A stretch of DNA of 64,000 bases from JBBUAX01 sp964409535 (lineage in GTDB: Bacteria > Patescibacteriota > Minisyncoccia > UBA6257 > 2-01-FULL-56-20), in NCBI GenBank assembly GCA_964409535.1, contig CAYPDQ010000001.1, positions 1-64,000 of the forward strand, given 5' to 3'. The notes beneath the pieces are model-generated. The model was not told where the DNA came from. It searched no databases and was given only the letters and a program-made list of their open reading frames with translations. The position numbers were made by a program, and so were the translations under genes. This document shows, piece by piece, positions 7,267-14,762 of the stretch (its first letter is position 1; the number at the start of each line of letters is the position of its first letter).

Positions 7267-7513
7267 AGCGTTCGCCCGGAGGAGATGCTAAGCGGAGCAG
7301 GCCTGCCCCGGTAGAAGCTATCGGAGGCCGAATCTACATTGGTTCTGACATCTGGAAGTACAGGATTTATAGGATTACGTGAGAAACGGGGCGGCAATCG
7401 AGCGTAAGAGAGTATGACGATTCGGCCGAGATGCAGGCGCGGTTTTCTGCTCTACGAAAACCGACGCCGGTTCTACCGGGGCAGGTCTGCGGAGCCCTCC
7501 GAGGGCGAACGCT
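7267..7513. repeat. Composite inverted-repeat element, copy A (shares blocks with 44432-44622)
   Basis: Nested arms: outer AGCGTTCGCCCGGAGG (7267-7282) with CCTCCGAGGGCGAACGCT (7496-7513), and inner 20-bp arms GCAGGCCTGCCCCGGTAGAA (7297-7316) with 7471-7490 (one mismatch). Inside are a 32-bp block at 7317-7348 and a 47-bp block at 7424-7470. The 47-bp block is identical, inverted, to 44449-44495; the 32-bp block matches 44573-44604 with one mismatch. The centre differs between copies. The 47-bp block contains the stem CGGTTTTC/GAAAACCG. The right arm runs into the 3' end of trxB and supplies its last codons and stop. Confidence 0.85.
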
Positions 7514-8423
7514 GAAGCGCCTCGTAGATGTTCAGCACCGCCTTGACCGCATCCCCGGCGGAGATGTTGTTCTGCTTATAGAGGACGTCGGAGACGTCGC
7601 CCACCGCCCAGATGCGCGGATGGGAGGTGCGCTGGGTCTTGTGATCCACCACCACCTCGCCGAATTTGTTTAGCTCCACCAGCCCTTTCACGAACTCGGA
7701 GTTCGGCACCGCCCCAATCTCCACGAAAACCCCGCCGACCGGGAGCAATTTTTCTTCTCCGGTTTTCAGATCCTTATACTTCAGGCCGCTCACCGTGGCG
7801 TCGCCTAAAATCTCAAGCGTCTGGGCGTTCACGATTATCTGAACCTTGGGATCGGCCTTGATCTTCCCTTGGGTCACGGCATCGCCCTTGGGCGCCTCGG
7901 AACGCTCCAAGAGAGTTATCTTCGTCGCGTACGGAATAATATCCAATACCGCCTCCAGGCCCGCGTTCCCGCCGCCCACGACCACCACTTCCTTGCCGCG
8001 AAAGAGGGGAGCGTCGCAGATGGAACAGAACGCCACCCCTTTGCCGTCAAATTTATCCTCGCCCGGCACGCCCAGCCGCCGCCGCCTACTGCCGGAGGCA
8101 AGCAAAAGATACTTGGATTCCAATTCTTTCCCCTCCTTGGTCTTTATTCTGAAAACTCCGCCATCGTCTTTGATCTCTGTGACCAAATCGCTATCCACAA
8201 TGTCTATGTCCTCCTGGGCACGCAGATGCTCCTCCAACATCTTGCCCAGGTCAAAACCGGAGACGGACTTGGTGCCGATCCAGTTTTGAACGTCCGCGGA
8301 GACAAGGGACTGGCCGCCGAAGGTGTCGGTTACAAGCGCGGTTTTAATTTTCTTCCGAGCGGCGTAAACGCCGGCAGCCACGCCGCCCGGCCCGCCGCCG
8401 ACTATGACCAAGTCGTAGACCAT
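7473..8423 (-). CDS. trxB: Thioredoxin reductase (NAD(P)H-disulfide reductase)
   Basis: 316-residue FAD/NAD(P)-dependent pyridine nucleotide-disulfide oxidoreductase. The FAD dinucleotide fold GGGPGG is at 9-14, the redox pair CSIC at 133-136, the second nucleotide fold VVVGGGNAG at about 147-155, and the FAD-closing motif WAVGDVSDV near 283. It would reduce thioredoxin or, given its neighbour, the glutaredoxin-like protein encoded directly upstream (TAATG overlap). The last residues, ALQRSPSEGSADLPR, are encoded by repeat element A, so the native C-terminus has been replaced or extended by repeat DNA. Confidence 0.93.
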   Translation of the reverse strand: MVYDLVIVGGGPGGVAAGVYAARKKIKTALVTDTFGGQSLVSADVQNWIGTKSVSGFDLGKMLEEHLRAQEDIDIVDSDLVTEIKDDGGVFRIKTKEGKELESKYLLLASGSRRRRLGVPGEDKFDGKGVAFCSICDAPLFRGKEVVVVGGGNAGLEAVLDIIPYATKITLLERSEAPKGDAVTQGKIKADPKVQIIVNAQTLEILGDATVSGLKYKDLKTGEEKLLPVGGVFVEIGAVPNSEFVKGLVELNKFGEVVVDHKTQRTSHPRIWAVGDVSDVLYKQNNISAGDAVKAVLNIYEALQRSPSEGSADLPR

Positions 8424-8671
8424 TAAGCGCCTATGTTTAACGCCTTGGAAATCCCCGGCCGGTCAAAGCCCACGAAGATCTCGCCGCCGATGTCTATTAC
8501 CGGCACACCCATCTGGTGGGATTTTTTCACCATTTCGTTCAGAGCGCTTTCGTCAACCGCCACATTGTGTTCCTCGTACTCTACGTTGTGCTTGGCGAAG
8601 AAATCTTTGGCCATTTTGCAGTAAACGCAAGTCGGGGTGGTGTAGATTATCACTTTTTTCGCGCCCATCAT
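8423..8671 (-). CDS. Glutaredoxin-like protein (NrdH/Grx family)
   Basis: 82 residues with a thioredoxin fold. The active-site CVYC is at 15-18, preceded by the strand KVIIYTTPT; the cis-proline is in GVPVIDIGGEIFVGFD (about 55-70). The stop overlaps the trxB start by one base, so the pair likely forms a reductase-redoxin couple. Two ATGs are adjacent (MMGAKK); either may be used. Close relatives are often annotated glutaredoxin or NrdH-redoxin; I cannot separate the two from sequence alone. Confidence 0.9.
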   Translation of the reverse strand: MMGAKKVIIYTTPTCVYCKMAKDFFAKHNVEYEEHNVAVDESALNEMVKKSHQMGVPVIDIGGEIFVGFDRPGISKALNIGA

Positions 8672-8687
8672 TGTTTTAGTTTTAAAT

Positions 8688-8849
8688 TTAGGATTTAGAG
8701 TTTGAACCGTATATTCCCCACAATCCCGCGAGCACGAGAACGATGCCGATCAAGAGATTGCTCCACATCATAACCGATATACTCTCATATCCCAAAAGCC
8801 AAGGGGAGAGCATTATCCACAAACCGAGGACTATCTGGAGCCAGCGCAT
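8688..8849 (-). CDS. SPW-motif small membrane protein
   Basis: A 53-residue frame from ATG 8849-8847 to TAA 8690-8688. It starts MRWLQIVLGLWIMLSPWLLG, carries a second tryptophan-containing segment MMWSNLLIGIVLVLAGLWG, and ends SNSKS. Two hydrophobic helices with the SPW motif match the SPW repeat family of small membrane proteins, whose function is unknown. The ATG begins immediately after the terminal repeat of the element at 8850-8964, exactly as ileS does after its element, so the original promoter may have been displaced. It precedes the glutaredoxin-trxB pair on the same strand by 16 bases. Confidence 0.65.
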   Translation of the reverse strand: MRWLQIVLGLWIMLSPWLLGYESISVMMWSNLLIGIVLVLAGLWGIYGSNSKS

Positions 8850-8964
8850 CCCGTTAGAGACAGGAAACTTTCGTTTCCGTAGGCAAGTTCAGCCGGTGCG
8901 ACTGCGGCTGTCTTTCTGGTCTTGATGCAAAAGCGTGGCTTGCAAGCTTGTGGTCTCTAACGGG
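8850..8964. mobile_element. Short CCCGTTAGAGAC-ended inverted-repeat element, no gene (MITE-like)
   Basis: Perfect 12-bp ends: CCCGTTAGAGAC at 8850-8861 and GTCTCTAACGGG at 8953-8964. The similarity to the cassette at 55636-55913 extends inward on both sides: left end CCCGTTAGAGACAGGAAAC and right end AAGCTTGYGGTCTCTAACGGG (Y = T here, C there). An internal hairpin GGAAAC-tttc-GTTTCC follows the left end. No GIY-YIG frame remains in its 115 bases. The flanks read GCGCAT and ACGCAT, a weak hint of a target duplication. It separates the SPW gene from the sugar transferase gene. Confidence 0.75.
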
Positions 8965-9020
8965 ACGCATCTCTATACTTTAAGAATTTGTCCACGGCGC
9001 GGGAATTATATCAGGCGCTA

Positions 9021-9049
9021 TTCAAACGTGTCAAAAATCTTGATAGAAT
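9021..9049 (+). promoter_or_regulatory. Promoter of the phosphoglycosyl transferase gene
   Basis: TTCAAA (9021-9026), 17-base spacer, TAGAAT (9044-9049), then the ATG at 9058. Transcription would begin close to the start codon. The AGGA at 9051-9054 is too close to the ATG to be a normal ribosome binding site. Confidence 0.5.
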
Positions 9050-9057
9050 CAGGAAAT

Positions 9058-10377
9058 ATGCGGCTTTCCCCGCAGGCGAAGTTCGTTTTGCTCATCTTGG
9101 GCGACGTTTTGGCGCTCTACGCCTCCCTATTCCTAGTCCTATACCTCCGCTACGGCGAGGGCTTGGGGGGCGAGCTTGGCAGGCGGCACTTTCCGCCGAT
9201 GACCATCATATTCGCGATCTGGCTCGCCATTTTCTACGTGGCGGGCCTTTACGACTTCCGCAACCTGCGGAACGCACTCCTCTTCCTCAAAACCCTTGTT
9301 CCCGCGCTCATCGTAAGCTTCGCGATAGCCATCCTCTTCTTCTATCTCATCCCCGTCTGGGGAATCGCTCCGAAAACGAACCTTTTTCTCTTCATCCTGG
9401 TCTTCGGTGTCGTGGAACTCGTGTGGCGGCCGTATTTGAACCGCTGGCTTTACTCCCGCACTCCCGCTGTCCGGGTCGCGCTCGTCGGTGAAAGTCCCGC
9501 TGCGGAAGAGCTGAACGATTTTTTTTCCAAAAACCCGGAGTTTGGCTACAAGATCGAACTTCGGCTCAAGGGCGGGAAGGACTGGGAAAAATCCATCCGG
9601 GAATCGGGAGTTGATCTCGTAGTCGTGCCCAGAAATTTCCTTAAAGAACCGCCCGCAATAAAGAATTTCTTCCGGCTCCTGGATACAGGCGTGGAGATCA
9701 AAGACATTTCGGAAATATATGAGGCGGTCTTCCGCCGGGTGCCGCTCTCGGAGATTGATGAGGAATGGTTCTTGGAACACGCCGCAAACCCACGGCCGCT
9801 CTACAAAAAAAGCAAACGTCTGATCGAATGGCTCCTGTCATTGATTTTCTTCATAATCCTCTTGCCCTTCCAGATACTCTTCGCCTTGCTTATCAAACTC
9901 ACTTCCCCGGGACCCGCGATCTACAAACAAACCAGGGTCGGACTGCACGGGGAAAATTTCACCCTGTACAAGTTCCGGACGATGCGCGAAGACGCGGAGA
10001 AAGACGGCCCGAAGTGGTCCGCGGTGCGCGACCCCCGTTCCACGCCGGTGGGACAGGTTTTGCGCTGGAGCCACCTGGATGAGCTGCCTCAACTGTGGAA
10101 CATTCTCTTGGGCGACTTGTCCTTCGTCGGCCCCCGTCCGGAACGGCCGGAGTTCGTGGCCAAGCTCAAAGAAGAGGTACCCTATTACGAAACCCGCCTG
10201 CTTGTGAAACCGGGCTTCACCGGCTGGGCGCAGATCCACCACCGCAAGGACCAGACGGTGGAGGACGTAAAGAAAAAAGTGGAGTACGACCTCTTTTACC
10301 TCAAAAACCGGTCTCTCATCCTGGACCTGGCGGTATTTTTAAAGACGCTTAAAATGTTCTTTATAAACCCGGAGTAG
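9058..10377 (+). CDS. Polyprenyl-phosphate hexose-1-phosphate transferase (WbaP/EpsE-like sugar transferase)
   Basis: 439 residues from the ATG at 9058; upstream in-frame ATGs lie inside the repeat element and are not credible. Four N-terminal membrane segments (about 8-105), a central CoA-binding-like region (about 120-225), then the bacterial sugar transferase domain: a membrane hairpin (about 244-270), SPGPAIYKQTRVGLHGENFTLYKFRTM-type core (positions about 273-300), DELPQLWNILLGDLSFVGPRPE-type core (about 343-365) and YDLFYLKN near the end. Enzymes of this family load the first sugar phosphate onto undecaprenyl phosphate to start a surface glycan. It opens the polysaccharide locus. Confidence 0.93.
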   Translation: MRLSPQAKFVLLILGDVLALYASLFLVLYLRYGEGLGGELGRRHFPPMTIIFAIWLAIFYVAGLYDFRNLRNALLFLKTLVPALIVSFAIAILFFYLIPVWGIAPKTNLFLFILVFGVVELVWRPYLNRWLYSRTPAVRVALVGESPAAEELNDFFSKNPEFGYKIELRLKGGKDWEKSIRESGVDLVVVPRNFLKEPPAIKNFFRLLDTGVEIKDISEIYEAVFRRVPLSEIDEEWFLEHAANPRPLYKKSKRLIEWLLSLIFFIILLPFQILFALLIKLTSPGPAIYKQTRVGLHGENFTLYKFRTMREDAEKDGPKWSAVRDPRSTPVGQVLRWSHLDELPQLWNILLGDLSFVGPRPERPEFVAKLKEEVPYYETRLLVKPGFTGWAQIHHRKDQTVEDVKKKVEYDLFYLKNRSLILDLAVFLKTLKMFFINPE

Positions 10378-10401
10378 AACGCCTACGGCGTTAAATCCCA
10401 A

Positions 10402-10807
10402 TTTCAAAGCTCAAATGTCAAACCAAGTCCAAAATCCAAAGGTCAAAAAGATATACGACTTGGGGGAGCGCACCGCAAAGTTCGGCGAAGACGCGATTGA
10501 GTTCGCAAAGAATCTAGACAATACTCCAGTAAACAAGCCGCTTATTAGCCAGCTCGTCCGCGCTTCCACGAGCATTGGCGCTAACTACGCTGAGGCCGAC
10601 GCCGCAGAGTCAAGGAAGGACTTCCAGCACAAAATTGGTATTTGTAAGAAAGAATCGAAAGAAACTATGCACTGGCTACGGATGGTGGCGAAGGCAAATC
10701 CCGACTGCAAAGACGCCTGCCGAAAACTCTGGAAAGAAGCACACGAGCTTACCCTGATATTCTCGTCCATTCTAAAGAAAAAATGATTTGGACTTTGAGC
10801 TTTGAGA
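10402..10807. repeat. Imperfect inverted repeats flanking the four-helix-bundle gene
   Basis: TTTCAAAGCTCAAATGTCAA (from 10402) is matched on the opposite strand by TCTCAAAGCTCAAAGTCCAA (ending from 10807 inward to 10785). Further A/T-rich words (CCAAATCC, TTTCAAACC) continue on both sides. The left arm supplies the start codon and first residues (MSNQVQNPK) of the enclosed gene. The layout, a small gene between inverted repeats, is like that of the GIY-YIG cassette but with unrelated ends. Confidence 0.6.
10415..10786 (+). CDS. Four-helix bundle protein (23S rRNA intervening-sequence protein family)
   Basis: 123 residues. Family words include FAKNLDNTPVNKPLISQLVRA (about 28-48), STSIGANYAEADAAESRKDF (about 49-68) and KIGICKKESKETMHWLRM. 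The family was named from proteins encoded in intervening sequences of 23S rRNA genes and is common as single genes in CPR genomes, where its role is unknown; it folds as a four-helix bundle and tends to form ring oligomers. Here it is not in rRNA but between the sugar transferase and an epimerase, flanked by inverted repeats, suggesting a mobile cassette rather than a glycan gene. Confidence 0.88.
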   Translation: MSNQVQNPKVKKIYDLGERTAKFGEDAIEFAKNLDNTPVNKPLISQLVRASTSIGANYAEADAAESRKDFQHKIGICKKESKETMHWLRMVAKANPDCKDACRKLWKEAHELTLIFSSILKKK

Positions 10808-10850
10808 TTGGTTTGAAATTTGGATTTGGTCATTTAGATTTACGGCGACT

Positions 10851-11792
10851 ATGAAAGTTATTGTTACAGGCGGCGCCGGCTTCATCGGCTCGCATATAGT
10901 TGACGCTTACATCAAGGCCGGCCATCGCGTCGCCGTGATCGACAATCTCTCCACCGGTTTCCGCAAAAATCTGAATCCGAAAGCCAGGTTCTACAAGGCC
11001 GATATCCGGAACGCGAAACTGATGGAAAAGATACTCCGGAAAGAGAGGCCGGAAATCGTAAACCATCAGGCGGCAAAGGCCAGCGTCATAGAATCAATAA
11101 GGAATCCGGCTATCACGTTGGAAACGAATGTTCTGGGCACGGCCAACCTTTTCTCGGCCTTCGCAAAGTACGGCCTGCCTGCGCAGGCAGGCCCCGCCAA
11201 GCGGAAGTTCATCTTCGCTTCCACCGGCGGCGCGATATACGGCTCGCCCAAAAAACTGCCAGCCGCAGAAAACACCCCGCCGGACCCCCTCTCGCCCTAC
11301 GCCCTTTCCAAACTCCTGGCCGAAGAAACCGTGAAGTTTTACTCCCGCGACGCCGGAATTCCCTACCTCATTCTGCGCTACTCCAACGTCTACGGCCCGC
11401 GCCAGAACCCGAAAGGCGAAGCCGGGGTGGTCGCGATATTCTCGCGGCAGATGAGCCGCGGCGAGCGGCCGACCATTTTCGGCGACGGCTCCAAAACGCG
11501 GGATTATGTCTACGTCGGCGACGTGGTACAAGCAAATGTCTTAGGATTGAAACGCGGCGCTAACGAGATCGTAAACATCGGCCGGGGAAAAGAAATACGC
11601 GATGACGAGGTTTTCCGGGAAGTCGCGAAGGCACTGGACTTCCGGAAACAGCCCATTTACGCGCCTTTCCGATCCGGCGAAGTCCGCCGGATATCGCTTA
11701 ACGCCCGCCGCGCCAAGCGCATCCTCGGCTGGACGCCGAAAACTCCGTTTGCGAAAGGAATTAAAAAGACAGTTGCCGCTACCACTCTTTGA
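10851..11792 (+). CDS. NAD-dependent sugar epimerase/dehydratase (UDP-glucose 4-epimerase-like)
   Basis: 313-residue extended short-chain dehydrogenase. The NAD fold GGAGFIGSH is at 7-15, the catalytic tyrosine/lysine pair in YALSK at 150-154, and the C-terminal substrate part ends in LGWTPKTPFAKGIKKTV. Probably a nucleotide-sugar 4-epimerase (GalE-like), but substrate cannot be read from sequence. Residues 109-114 (LPAQAG) are encoded by a perfect palindrome (11172-11193), an in-frame repeat insertion in a surface loop before the ST-G motif. The 3' end overlaps the convergent nucleotidyltransferase gene by 14 bases. Confidence 0.88.
   Translation: MKVIVTGGAGFIGSHIVDAYIKAGHRVAVIDNLSTGFRKNLNPKARFYKADIRNAKLMEKILRKERPEIVNHQAAKASVIESIRNPAITLETNVLGTANLFSAFAKYGLPAQAGPAKRKFIFASTGGAIYGSPKKLPAAENTPPDPLSPYALSKLLAEETVKFYSRDAGIPYLILRYSNVYGPRQNPKGEAGVVAIFSRQMSRGERPTIFGDGSKTRDYVYVGDVVQANVLGLKRGANEIVNIGRGKEIRDDEVFREVAKALDFRKQPIYAPFRSGEVRRISLNARRAKRILGWTPKTPFAKGIKKTVAATTL
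11172..11193. repeat. In-gene palindrome (CCTGCCTGCGCAGGCAGG family)
   Basis: A perfect 22-base palindrome centred on GCGC. It encodes GLPAQAG inside the epimerase at 10851-11792. The same 18-base core occurs in ileS (54137-54154) and argS (57637-57656); a variant with centre CCGG is intergenic at 46452-46471. Confidence 0.9.
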
Positions 11793-12480
11793 TCGTCCGC
11801 TCCCACTTCTCCAGCGTGTCGCAATCGTAAAAGCGGCCGTTTTTGATTTCGTAGCCAGCTAATTTGCCCTCCGTGGCGAGCTTGGGGAAAATGTCTCTTT
11901 CAATAGAAACCTGTTCCTGAACGAAATCCGCATAGTCCAAAACCTCCGGTTCTAAAATATAGCTGCCGGAGCTCACAAAATTGTGCGGCGGATTTTCCGG
12001 CTTTTCCAAAAACGCGGTGATCTTCGCGCCTTCTCTAATGGGCACACCTTTCACTCGGGCATCCGGCACCTCAACTAAGGCAATCGTTGCGAGCGGTTTT
12101 TCCGCCGAGTGGAAACTTTCCATATCCCGCAGGTCAAAATCTTTGAGATCGTCTGCATTGGTCATAAAAAAGCGGCTTCTCCCAAGCCAGTCCCGCAGGA
12201 GCTCCAGGCCGCCGAAGGTGCCGCGTGGTTTCTCCTCAAAAAATATGCTAACCTTGCCGGTAGGCAGCGAATCCGACCACGTTTTCTTCCAACGCTCAAA
12301 GTCCTCCTCGTGCAACTTGCTTGCAACGAGACCGATGTCTTCCACACCGTGCCGCAGAAGAAACTCTATCAAGTGATTTACGATCGGTTTTTTCTTCACC
12401 GGCAGGAGCGGCTTTGGGATCTCGTAGGTTATGGGACGAAGCCGCGTGCCCAAACCGCCCGCTTGGATTACCGCTTTCAT
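11779..12480 (-). CDS. Sugar-1-phosphate nucleotidyltransferase (possible HddC)
   Basis: 233 residues from MKAVIQAGGLGTRL at 12480; an upstream ATG at 12510 would add unrelated residues. The nucleotide-binding signature AGGLGTRLRPITYEIPKPLLPV is at 7-28 and the metal-binding aspartate is in MTNADDL (about 106-112). The family joins an NTP to a sugar-1-phosphate. Because GmhA, HddA and GmhB are in the same locus, this is the best local candidate for D-glycero-alpha-D-manno-heptose-1-phosphate guanylyltransferase (HddC), but glucose- or mannose-specific activity is equally possible from sequence. It is divergent from the flippase with 18 bases between. Confidence 0.82.
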   Translation of the reverse strand: MKAVIQAGGLGTRLRPITYEIPKPLLPVKKKPIVNHLIEFLLRHGVEDIGLVASKLHEEDFERWKKTWSDSLPTGKVSIFFEEKPRGTFGGLELLRDWLGRSRFFMTNADDLKDFDLRDMESFHSAEKPLATIALVEVPDARVKGVPIREGAKITAFLEKPENPPHNFVSSGSYILEPEVLDYADFVQEQVSIERDIFPKLATEGKLAGYEIKNGRFYDCDTLEKWERTIKEW

Positions 12481-12498
12481 TGATTTACAAACTATACG

Positions 12499-13950
12499 AT
12501 GGCCTGGCAAAAAATCAAATCATACTTCCCCCGCGGCGCGGGTCTGCGGGAAACCGCTTTGAGAAACACTTTTTGGCTTACTCTGGGCACGGTCGTTAGC
12601 AAAATCATCCGTGCCGTTCTCATAATTTACGCCGCCCGTGTTTTGGGCACCGAGGGCTACGGCGTTTTTTCTTACGCGCTGTCCTTAGCGGCCTTCTTCA
12701 CCATCTTCTCCGATATCGGCCTTTCTCCACTCCTCACCCGGGAAGCGGTCAAAAAACCGCAAGCGCTCTCAACTTATTTTTCCACTACCCTGGGATTGAA
12801 GCTCGCTATTCTGGGGATCACGCTCGTCGCAACCATCGCAATCGCTCCCCTTTTCACCAAACTCCCGGAGGCGAAAGCGCTTATTCCGCTCGTCGCTATA
12901 CTCCTCGTTTTCGACTCCCTGCGCGATTTCGGATTTTCCATTATCCACGCCCGGAATCGGATGGACCTGGAAGCGTTCTTCAATATCGTGACCAACATTG
13001 CCATAACCGGTTTGGGACTCGCGATACTCTTTTGGAAACCTACGCCTGCCGCCCTCGCGGCAAGCTACACGGCGGGCAGCGGCATCGGGTTCTTTCTCGT
13101 CTTTGCGTTCCTTCTCAAACAATTCAGAAATCTGATCTCGCACTTTGACCGAAATCTGGTTCGGCCAATACTGCAGAGCGCCTGGCCGTTCGCGGTGATA
13201 GGGCTCTTCGGCGGATTTATGATCAACATCGATATGCTCTTCATCGGGTGGTTCCGGAGCGCGCACGAGCTTGGCCTCTATGGCGCGATCCAACGGCCAC
13301 TGCAAATCCTATATATCATCCCCGCGCTGCTGGGCACCGGTCTCTTCCCGATCATAAACCGGGTTGTCCATGAAGAAAACAACGGGGAACGCATGCGTCT
13401 CATCACTGAAAAATCACTTACGGCGGCGTTTCTCGCCGCTTTGCCGCTCGCCATAGGCGGCATGATCGTCGGCCAGCCGCTTCTCACGTTTCTTTTCGGT
13501 ACTGCTTACGCGGAAGCCGCCCCGGCGTTCCGCCTCCTGCTTCTCACGGTGCTTTTTATCTTCCCCGGGACGCTCATCACAAACACCATCTTCGCCCATG
13601 ACGCCCAGAAGGTGTTCATTCTCACTACCGCCCTCGGCGCCTCTGCGAACGTTATCCTTGATTACTTCCTAATACCCGCCTACGGCATCACCGGCTCTGC
13701 AGTTGCAACCGTCATCGCCTTAGGTCTTATGATCAGCGCGAATTGGGTGAAGCTCCGTCGCATTGCCCCATTCGCAGTCCTTCCCCACCTGTCGCGGGCT
13801 CTCGCAGCGACTGCGCTTATGGCGATTGCAACAACTCTCTTCCAGATAGCGGGAACTCCGGTACTGGTGAATGTTCTCCTATCCGGGGCTGTCTATGTCG
13901 CGGCTCTATTCCTGCTCCGCGAGCCGCTTCTCGCGCTCCTCCGCCGCTAA
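12499..13950 (+). CDS. Polysaccharide flippase (Wzx/MATE-like oligosaccharide transporter)
   Basis: 483 residues with about 12-14 hydrophobic segments. The N-terminal part NTFWLTLGTVVSKIIRAVLI and VLGTEGYGVFSYALSLAAFF is typical of Wzx/RfbX-like exporters of lipid-linked oligosaccharides across the cytoplasmic membrane. This fits a Wzx/Wzy-type assembly route with the initiating transferase at 9058 and the polymerase/ligase-like proteins at 16125 and 41494. It is the only plus-strand gene between the nucleotidyltransferase and the minus-strand block; its end overlaps the convergent glycosyltransferase by 4 bases. Confidence 0.9.
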   Translation: MAWQKIKSYFPRGAGLRETALRNTFWLTLGTVVSKIIRAVLIIYAARVLGTEGYGVFSYALSLAAFFTIFSDIGLSPLLTREAVKKPQALSTYFSTTLGLKLAILGITLVATIAIAPLFTKLPEAKALIPLVAILLVFDSLRDFGFSIIHARNRMDLEAFFNIVTNIAITGLGLAILFWKPTPAALAASYTAGSGIGFFLVFAFLLKQFRNLISHFDRNLVRPILQSAWPFAVIGLFGGFMINIDMLFIGWFRSAHELGLYGAIQRPLQILYIIPALLGTGLFPIINRVVHEENNGERMRLITEKSLTAAFLAALPLAIGGMIVGQPLLTFLFGTAYAEAAPAFRLLLLTVLFIFPGTLITNTIFAHDAQKVFILTTALGASANVILDYFLIPAYGITGSAVATVIALGLMISANWVKLRRIAPFAVLPHLSRALAATALMAIATTLFQIAGTPVLVNVLLSGAVYVAALFLLREPLLALLRR

Positions 13951-14762
13951 CGCTTTTTATATAAGCCGAATATCGTCTCCCTGAACGGAAGGAGGGGAAA
14001 CAGCCGGTACGACGCATAGCGGGCATAAGCGAAAATGAGAGCTGACCCGGAACCAGGATAGGACTTTCCATATCGCTTCACCAGTCCGATATCTTTCCAC
14101 AACTGCTCTAATTTATTCTTGGAACTTATGTTCCCGGCGCGCATCGTGAACCGGACCGAATATATGGGCAGATTAGCCAGTTTGCCCTTCATGCCGAGTT
14201 TCAGCCAAAGGTTGTAATCCTCAATATGCCTCGTCTCCAGCCTCTCGTCGTATCCCCCGAAACTCATGGCGGTGCTCTTCCGGAACATCACGCTGGAGTG
14301 GGTAAAGCAGTTTTTGAATAAAATCTTTCTTCGGATTTCCTCGTCCGTCTCCGGTTGGAGAAAGCGGAAAATCTCCTTCCCATCCTTGTTTACGACGACC
14401 GTCCCGGTTCCCACAAGAACCGCTTCCGGATGCGTGTCCAGAAACGCGGCTTGTTTCTCCAGTTTTTGCGCGTCTTCCCACCAATCGTCGTCGTCAATCC
14501 GCGCAATGTAGGCACCCCGCGCCTCACGCAGACCTTGGTTCAGGGACTTTTGGATACCGAGATTCATGTCATTCCGGAGATAATGAACACGCTTATCCCG
14601 CTTTGCAAAAGAGCCGGCAATGCCAGATGTATCATCGGTTGAACCGTCGTCCACGACTATAAGCTCCCAATCCCGAAAGCTCTGCCGGAATACGCTCTCA
14701 ATCGCGCGCGAGAGAAAGCGTGCGCCGTTATGGACGGGGAGAATAATACTAACTCTTAGCAT
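13947..14762 (-). CDS. Glycosyltransferase family 2
   Basis: 271 residues of the GT-A fold. VSIILPVHNGARFLSRAIES is at about 4-23, VVDDGSTDDTSG near 36-47 and the metal-binding IARIDDDDWW near 87-96. GT2 enzymes transfer a sugar from a nucleotide donor to a glycan or lipid acceptor; the C-terminal RHIEDYNLWLKL segment is typical of bacterial surface-glycan enzymes. It is the last gene of the minus-strand run 13947-21168, whose genes all overlap. Substrate unknown. Confidence 0.92.
   Translation of the reverse strand: MLRVSIILPVHNGARFLSRAIESVFRQSFRDWELIVVDDGSTDDTSGIAGSFAKRDKRVHYLRNDMNLGIQKSLNQGLREARGAYIARIDDDDWWEDAQKLEKQAAFLDTHPEAVLVGTGTVVVNKDGKEIFRFLQPETDEEIRRKILFKNCFTHSSVMFRKSTAMSFGGYDERLETRHIEDYNLWLKLGMKGKLANLPIYSVRFTMRAGNISSKNKLEQLWKDIGLVKRYGKSYPGSGSALIFAYARYASYRLFPLLPFRETIFGLYKKR

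Noticed and set aside
8840..8975. Target-site duplications around the CCCGTTAGAGAC elements
   Set aside because: GCGCAT/ACGCAT at the first element is suggestive, but the other two copies show no convincing direct repeat, so the insertion mechanism cannot be inferred.
8935..9057. Upstream in-frame start of the sugar transferase
   Set aside because: The extra residues come from the repeat element at 8850-8964, and a promoter with its -10 box at 9044-9049 lies downstream of it.
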